Assembly: GCF_030732065.1 (NCBI RefSeq)
Contig: NZ_JAVBHX010000004.1
Span: 186,001-250,000 of the forward strand
Reading direction: 5' to 3'
Source of the DNA: Oceanimonas aquatica
GTDB lineage: Bacteria > Pseudomonadota > Gammaproteobacteria > Enterobacterales > Aeromonadaceae
DNA: 64,000 nucleotides
Below the pieces are notes generated by a model. That model was given only the letters and a program-made list of their open reading frames with translations. It ran no database searches and was not told the origin of the DNA. This document shows, piece by piece, positions 59,845 through 64,000 of the stretch. The translations under genes and the position numbers were made by a program. Every line of letters starts with the position of its first letter. Positions within the stretch are counted from its first letter, which is position 1.

Positions 59845-60762
59845 ATGAATAACCATGGTGAACAGGTGAATTTACGGGATCTTGAATACCTGGTGGCGCT
59901 CGCCGAAGAGCGCCACTTTCGCAAGGCGGCGGAGAAATGTTACGTCAGTCAGCCCACCCTCAGCGGCCAGCTGCGCAAGCTGGAAGACGAGCTGGGCGTA
60001 TTGCTGATGGAGCGCACTTCCCGCAAGGTGCTGTTTACCCCGGCGGGGGACGCCATTACCAATCAGGCCCGGCGGGTGCTGGCCGCCACCAAGGAGCTGC
60101 GCGACATTGCCCGCACCTTTACCGAGCCCATGTCGGGGGAGCTGCATATCGGGCTGATTCCCACGGTTGGTCCTTATCTGTTGCCGCACATCATTCCGGC
60201 GCTGAAACAGCACTTTCCCGAGCTGCACATCTTTCTTTACGAGGCCCAGACCCAGGTATTGCTCAAGCAGCTGGCGGACGGCGAGCTCGACTGTCTGATC
60301 CTGGCCCAGCTCGACAACATGGATAACTTCGGCGCTCTGCCGTTGTATGACGAAGCCATGCTGCTGGCGGTGCCCGTTACTCACGAGTGGGCCGGACGGA
60401 AGCAGATACGCCTCGATGAGCTCAAGGGCGAAAAGCTGCTGATGCTGGAAGACGGTCACTGCCTGAGGGATCAGGCCATGGGCTTTTGTTTTGCCGCCGG
60501 TATCGGCGAAGACAGCCATTTCAAGGCCACCAGCCTGGAAACCCTGCGCAACATGGTGGCGGCGGGATCGGGGCTGACCCTGATCCCTCAGCTGGCGGTG
60601 GGGGAGCGTAATGGGGATACCGGCGTGCATTACCTCAGGGTGACCGATCCCCGGCCCAGCCGTACCATTGCCCTGCTGCACCGGGCTCACTCGGTGCGCC
60701 GGCCCTGTTTTAACGAAATGGCCCGGGTGATCAGCACCCTGCTGAACGAGCGATTGCCATAA
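59845..60762 (+). CDS. oxyR: Hydrogen peroxide-sensing regulator OxyR
   Basis: LysR-type activator of peroxide defence genes. The 305-residue protein has the HTH (RKAAEKCYVSQPTLSGQLRKLEDEL), IGLIPTVGPYLLPHIIPAL, and both redox cysteines in LEDGHCLRDQAMGFCF, matching Cys199 and Cys208 of E. coli. The family start aligns better with GTG 59866 (VNLRDLEYL); ATG 59845 adds seven residues and sits almost on top of its AAAGGA, so the start is uncertain. It lies downstream of the peroxidase it probably controls. Confidence 0.95.
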   Translation: MNNHGEQVNLRDLEYLVALAEERHFRKAAEKCYVSQPTLSGQLRKLEDELGVLLMERTSRKVLFTPAGDAITNQARRVLAATKELRDIARTFTEPMSGELHIGLIPTVGPYLLPHIIPALKQHFPELHIFLYEAQTQVLLKQLADGELDCLILAQLDNMDNFGALPLYDEAMLLAVPVTHEWAGRKQIRLDELKGEKLLMLEDGHCLRDQAMGFCFAAGIGEDSHFKATSLETLRNMVAAGSGLTLIPQLAVGERNGDTGVHYLRVTDPRPSRTIALLHRAHSVRRPCFNEMARVISTLLNERLP

Positions 60763-60791
60763 AAAAGGCGCTGCCCATGCAGCGCCTTTTT
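60761..60791. terminator. Bidirectional terminator between oxyR and mrcA
   Basis: GGCGCTGC/GCAGCGCC with CCAT loop, A6 on the left and T5 on the right, between convergent genes. Confidence 0.92.
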
Positions 60792-60808
60792 GTAGCTGTG
60801 CGCACCGT

Positions 60809-63190
60809 TTAAAACAGCTCGTCGGTGACGCTGGTGCCGCCAAATTGCTGATGGCTGTCGGGGCGGCTGTAGCGGCGGGGCTCACTGCCCTTCACGAAGT
60901 ATTCGGTGCGGCCCTTGCCATTGCTCAGCAGACCGGTGCTGGTGTCGATGGTGGCGGTCACCAGTTCACCGGGCAGGGGGCGTTCACGCTCCGGAAAGTG
61001 CGACAGCGCCACCTTCATGTAATCGGCCCAGATCGGCAGTGCCGTGCTGCCGCCGAACTCGCCGCCGGCCACCTGATCCCGGCCCAGATTGGGGTTGTAG
61101 GCGGTGCGGCCCAGGGGCCGGCCAAAGTCGTCGAAGCCCACCCAGGCGGTGGCGACCCGGTCCGGCGTAAAGCCCGAGAACCAGGCATCCCGCGAGTCAT
61201 TGGTGGTGCCTGTCTTGCCGGCGATGTCGCTGCGGCCCAGGGCGCGACCGGCGCGCCAGCCGGTGCCGTTCCAGCGGCGCTCACCGCTGACGCCGCCCTG
61301 AATGGCCGAGCCCAGCGCCGAGCTGATGAGGTAGGCATTTTCCTCGCTGATAATGCGCTGTTGCTCGGGCGCGGCCCGGTACAGCACCACGCCCTGGGCA
61401 TCCTCGATGCGCTCTACCAGAAAGGGCGAGATCTTGTTGCCGCCATTGGCAAAGGTGGCGTAGCCGGTGGCCATTTGCAGCGGCGTGGCCGAGGGGGAGC
61501 CCAGCGCCAGGCTTTCGGTGGCGGGAATACGGTGAGTATCAAAACCGAAGTCGTTCAGCCGCTGCATGGCGTTGGCAATGCCGCTGTCGCGCAGCAGGCG
61601 AATGGACACCACGTTCTTGGAACGGGCCAGGGCCTCACGAACCCGAATGGGGCCGTCATACACATTGGGCGAATTGCGCGGCTTCCAGGCGTTGCCGCTG
61701 CCCGCATCCCAGTGATTGATGGGCGCGTCGTTCACCAGGCTGGCCAGGGTAAAGCCGTGATCCAGGGCGGTGGAATAGATAAAGGGCTTGATGTTGGAGC
61801 CCATCTGGCGCTCGGCCTGATTCACCCGGTTGAACTTGTTGAGGGTAAAGTTAAAGCCCCCCACCAGGGCGGTGACGGCACCGCTGGTCGGCTCCAGCGC
61901 CACCAGGGCGCCGTTGATATCGGGCTGCTGGCTCAGCATCCAGCCGTCATGGTGAGGGCGCACCCATACCTGTTCACCGGCCTTGAGAATATCCGCGGCC
62001 CGCTTGGGCGCCTTGCCCTGGCGGTTGTCGGCAATGTAAGCGCGAGCCCACTTGAGGCCATCCCAGCCCAGCTCGGCCTGACCCTTGTCCTTGATCAATA
62101 CGGTGGCACTGCGTTCTGATACCTTGGTCACCACCGCCGGTTCCAGCGGCCAGTAAGCGGGCTGCTCGTCCAGATGCTGTTCAATTTGCTCGGTGCTCCA
62201 GGCCTCGTCGCCCTGCCACAGGGTGGCTACCGGGCCCCGGTAGCCGTGGCGCAAATCGTAGGCCAGCAGGCCGTTCACCAGCGCCTGGTTGGCGGCCTGC
62301 TGCTCGTCGGCGTGGACAGTGGTGTAGATGTTCAGGCCACGGGTATAGGCTTCGTCACCAAACATGGACACCGCAAACTGGTGAGCCATTTCCGCCAGGT
62401 AGGGGGCGCTCAGGGTAATTTCGGCGCCGTGGTAGCGGGTGCGTACCGGCGCGGCCATGGCCTCGTCATACTGGCCTTGAGTGATTTTGCCGGTGTCCAG
62501 CATACGACCCAGTACCACCGCCCGGCGTTCGCCGGCCCGGCGCGGGTTGCTGATGGGGTTAAGGGTGGACGGCGCCTTGGGCAGGCCGGCGATCATCGCC
62601 ATTTCCGCCAGGCTCAGATCGGCCAGCTCCTTGCCGTAATACACCTGGGCGGCCGCCCCCACGCCATGGGCGCGGTGGCCCAGGGGAATTTTATTGAGGT
62701 AAAGCTCAAGGATCTCGTCCTTGCTCAGTTGACTTTCGATGTGCAAAGCCAGAACAATCTCTTTCACCTTGCGCACTATGGTTTTTTCCCGGCTGAGGAA
62801 AAAGTTGCGGGCTACCTGCTGGGTAATGGTACTGGCGCCCTGGCGTTTTTCCCCCGTGGTCAGCCACACCATGGCGGCGCGGGCAATGCCCACCGGGTCG
62901 ATGCCGGGGTGCTCGTAAAAGCGGGCATCCTCGGTGGCAAGAAAGGCATCGATAAGCGGTAACGGCATTTGGTCGATGGTGACCGGCGTGCGGCGTTGCT
63001 CCCCGTATTGGGAGATCAGTTCGCCATCCTGGCTGTAGATGCGCATGGGCGTTTCCAGACGCACGTCCTTAAGGCTGGAAACATCCGGCAGATCGGCGCT
63101 GATTTGCTGGTAAAGAACAAAAAGTGCAACCATGCCGGACAGGCCGAGAAAAAAGGCCAGGGCAAACAGGCGAACGAGCCATTTGAGCAT
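60809..63190 (-). CDS. mrcA: Penicillin-binding protein 1A
   Basis: Bifunctional peptidoglycan glycosyltransferase and transpeptidase anchored in the inner membrane. The 793-residue protein has an N-terminal membrane helix, a GT51 domain with catalytic Glu87 in ATEDARFYEHPG and RQGASTITQQVARNFFL, an OB-like insert, and a transpeptidase domain with SNIK (SxxK) in MGSNIKPF, SKN (SxN) and KTGTTN. Slightly shorter than E. coli PBP1A (850). Divergent from pilM, a typical gammaproteobacterial arrangement. Confidence 0.95.
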   Translation of the reverse strand: MLKWLVRLFALAFFLGLSGMVALFVLYQQISADLPDVSSLKDVRLETPMRIYSQDGELISQYGEQRRTPVTIDQMPLPLIDAFLATEDARFYEHPGIDPVGIARAAMVWLTTGEKRQGASTITQQVARNFFLSREKTIVRKVKEIVLALHIESQLSKDEILELYLNKIPLGHRAHGVGAAAQVYYGKELADLSLAEMAMIAGLPKAPSTLNPISNPRRAGERRAVVLGRMLDTGKITQGQYDEAMAAPVRTRYHGAEITLSAPYLAEMAHQFAVSMFGDEAYTRGLNIYTTVHADEQQAANQALVNGLLAYDLRHGYRGPVATLWQGDEAWSTEQIEQHLDEQPAYWPLEPAVVTKVSERSATVLIKDKGQAELGWDGLKWARAYIADNRQGKAPKRAADILKAGEQVWVRPHHDGWMLSQQPDINGALVALEPTSGAVTALVGGFNFTLNKFNRVNQAERQMGSNIKPFIYSTALDHGFTLASLVNDAPINHWDAGSGNAWKPRNSPNVYDGPIRVREALARSKNVVSIRLLRDSGIANAMQRLNDFGFDTHRIPATESLALGSPSATPLQMATGYATFANGGNKISPFLVERIEDAQGVVLYRAAPEQQRIISEENAYLISSALGSAIQGGVSGERRWNGTGWRAGRALGRSDIAGKTGTTNDSRDAWFSGFTPDRVATAWVGFDDFGRPLGRTAYNPNLGRDQVAGGEFGGSTALPIWADYMKVALSHFPERERPLPGELVTATIDTSTGLLSNGKGRTEYFVKGSEPRRYSRPDSHQQFGGTSVTDELF

Positions 63191-63355
63191 GTAATAAAAC
63201 CCGGTAAATCATTTTTTAACCAATTGGCCGGCAAGTATATCCTGTGAGCGGCGTCATGTTCGAGCGCTTTTGGTTTTATTTTATTAAATGTCTATAAGTA
63301 CAAATGAGTCTGTCTAAGCTTACAGACGCCAACAAAAACAACTACATGGATGCTT
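63191..63355. promoter_or_regulatory. Divergent control region between mrcA and pilM
   Basis: 165-bp AT-rich gap that must carry both promoters. Sequences such as TTTTATTTTATTAAATG near 63275 are suggestive, but I cannot assign -35/-10 pairs with confidence. Confidence 0.35.
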
Positions 63356-64000
63356 ATGTTTAGCCTGACCGGAAAACGGGATGTGCAGTGGATGGTGGGG
63401 GTGGACTTTGGCACCGGCAGCCTCAAGGCGGTGGTGCTCAAGGGGCAAAGGGAGCGCATGCAACTGGCTGCCATGGCCAGTGTGCCCACGCCCGCCAACA
63501 GTATCATCGACCATCAGCTGCAGGACATTGAAGCGGTGGGCGAGGCGCTGAAACAGTTGCGGCGCCAGCTTGGCAGCCGCATCGACAGGGTGGCCACGGC
63601 GGTCACCGGCAGCAGCGTGACCACCAAGATCATCGCCTTGCCCCGGGGCCTGAGCGACGACGATCTGGAAAACCAGGTCATGCTGGAAGCCGGCCAGCAC
63701 ATTCCTTTTCCGCTGGAAGAGATCAGCCTCGACTTTGAACGCCTGGGCCCCAGTCAGGCGCGTCCCGACCGGGAAAACATTCTGCTCAGCGCCGCCCGTA
63801 CCGACAGTATTTCCACGCGCCTGGCGGCGCTGCAGCTGGCCGGCTGGGAAGCCGGCGTGGTCGACATAGGCGTGCACGCCGTTGCCCGTGCCGCCCAGGC
63901 CCTGCTGCAGGCGGAGCAGGCCGACGTGGGCCTGCTGGCGCTGGCCGATATTGGTGCCGAGTGCCTGACCTTTGGGGTCATGGAGCAGGGGGAAGTCATT
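63356..64000 (+). CDS. pilM: Type IV pilus assembly protein PilM, cut by window end
   Basis: Actin-like cytoplasmic ATP-binding protein of the PilMNOP inner-membrane assembly complex. The visible 215 residues begin MFSLTGKRDVQWMVGVDFGTGSLKAVVL (in part) with the phosphate-1 actin-fold motif, and continue with TGSSVTTKIIALPRGLSDDDLE, AGQHIPFPLEE and LLALADIGAECLTFGV. The gene runs past the end of the window. ATG 63350, two codons upstream, is an alternative start. pilNOPQ would be expected next. Confidence 0.9.
   Translation, partial: MFSLTGKRDVQWMVGVDFGTGSLKAVVLKGQRERMQLAAMASVPTPANSIIDHQLQDIEAVGEALKQLRRQLGSRIDRVATAVTGSSVTTKIIALPRGLSDDDLENQVMLEAGQHIPFPLEEISLDFERLGPSQARPDRENILLSAARTDSISTRLAALQLAGWEAGVVDIGVHAVARAAQALLQAEQADVGLLALADIGAECLTFGVMEQGEVI

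Overview
This 64 kb window is core chromosome of a GC-rich gammaproteobacterium. Gene order and protein similarity point to Aeromonadales of the Oceanimonas/Zobellella/Oceanisphaera type; this is inference from recalled synteny, not a search. Supporting features are the enterobacterial/vibrio-like run eno-ftsB-ispD-ispF-truD-surE-pcm-yqaA-nlpD-rpoS-mutS-pncC-recA-recX-alaS-csrA-tRNA-Ser-tRNA-Arg, an oadGAB sodium pump, and mrcA divergent from pilM. I see no prophage, insertion sequence, CRISPR array or rRNA.

Layout. 1-6.1 kb: the end of an ammonium channel, an iron(III) ABC transporter (fbpABC) behind a promoter with a Fur-box-like sequence, and a DyP-type haem peroxidase. 6.2-9.6 kb: argR divergent from artPIQM, sharing an ARG-box operator. 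9.8-10.7 kb: mdh. 10.8-24.8 kb: branched-chain amino acid catabolism, with the leucine genes (liuABCDE) on the minus strand and, divergently, a thiolase plus the valine/isoleucine genes (mmsA, acyl-CoA dehydrogenase, hydratase, hydrolase, mmsB, SDR). 24.9-29.2 kb: a glutaredoxin-MauE membrane fusion, then ETF-ubiquinone oxidoreductase divergent from etfBA. ETF and ETF-QO carry the electrons of the acyl-CoA dehydrogenases to quinone, so catabolism and its electron outlet lie side by side. 29.2-30.1 kb: a composite palindromic repeat and tenA. 30.3-48.5 kb: the conserved block from pyrG and eno to csrA and the tRNA cluster. 48.8-52.1 kb: oadGAB. 52.3-55.8 kb: a Tim44-like protein, dnaB and alr. 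55.9-60.8 kb: a bile acid:Na+ symporter family protein, zur with a small membrane ORF, dusA, a YdcH-like protein, and a peroxiredoxin-glutaredoxin hybrid followed by oxyR. 60.8 kb to the end: mrcA and the start of pilM, which runs off the window.

Most of this is ordinary housekeeping sequence and I found no convincing wholly new system. The items most worth a second look are: a low-GC island of about 310 bp inside dnaB that covers the P-loop; the low-GC glutaredoxin-MauE fusion whose active site keeps only one cysteine; a triplicated 12-bp unit that repeats the Shine-Dalgarno of liuC; a 17-bp-stem hairpin inside the valine operon; a nested palindromic repeat after etfA; and an NlpD with two LysM domains. 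Start codons were chosen by homology and ribosome-binding sites, and uncertain ones are flagged.
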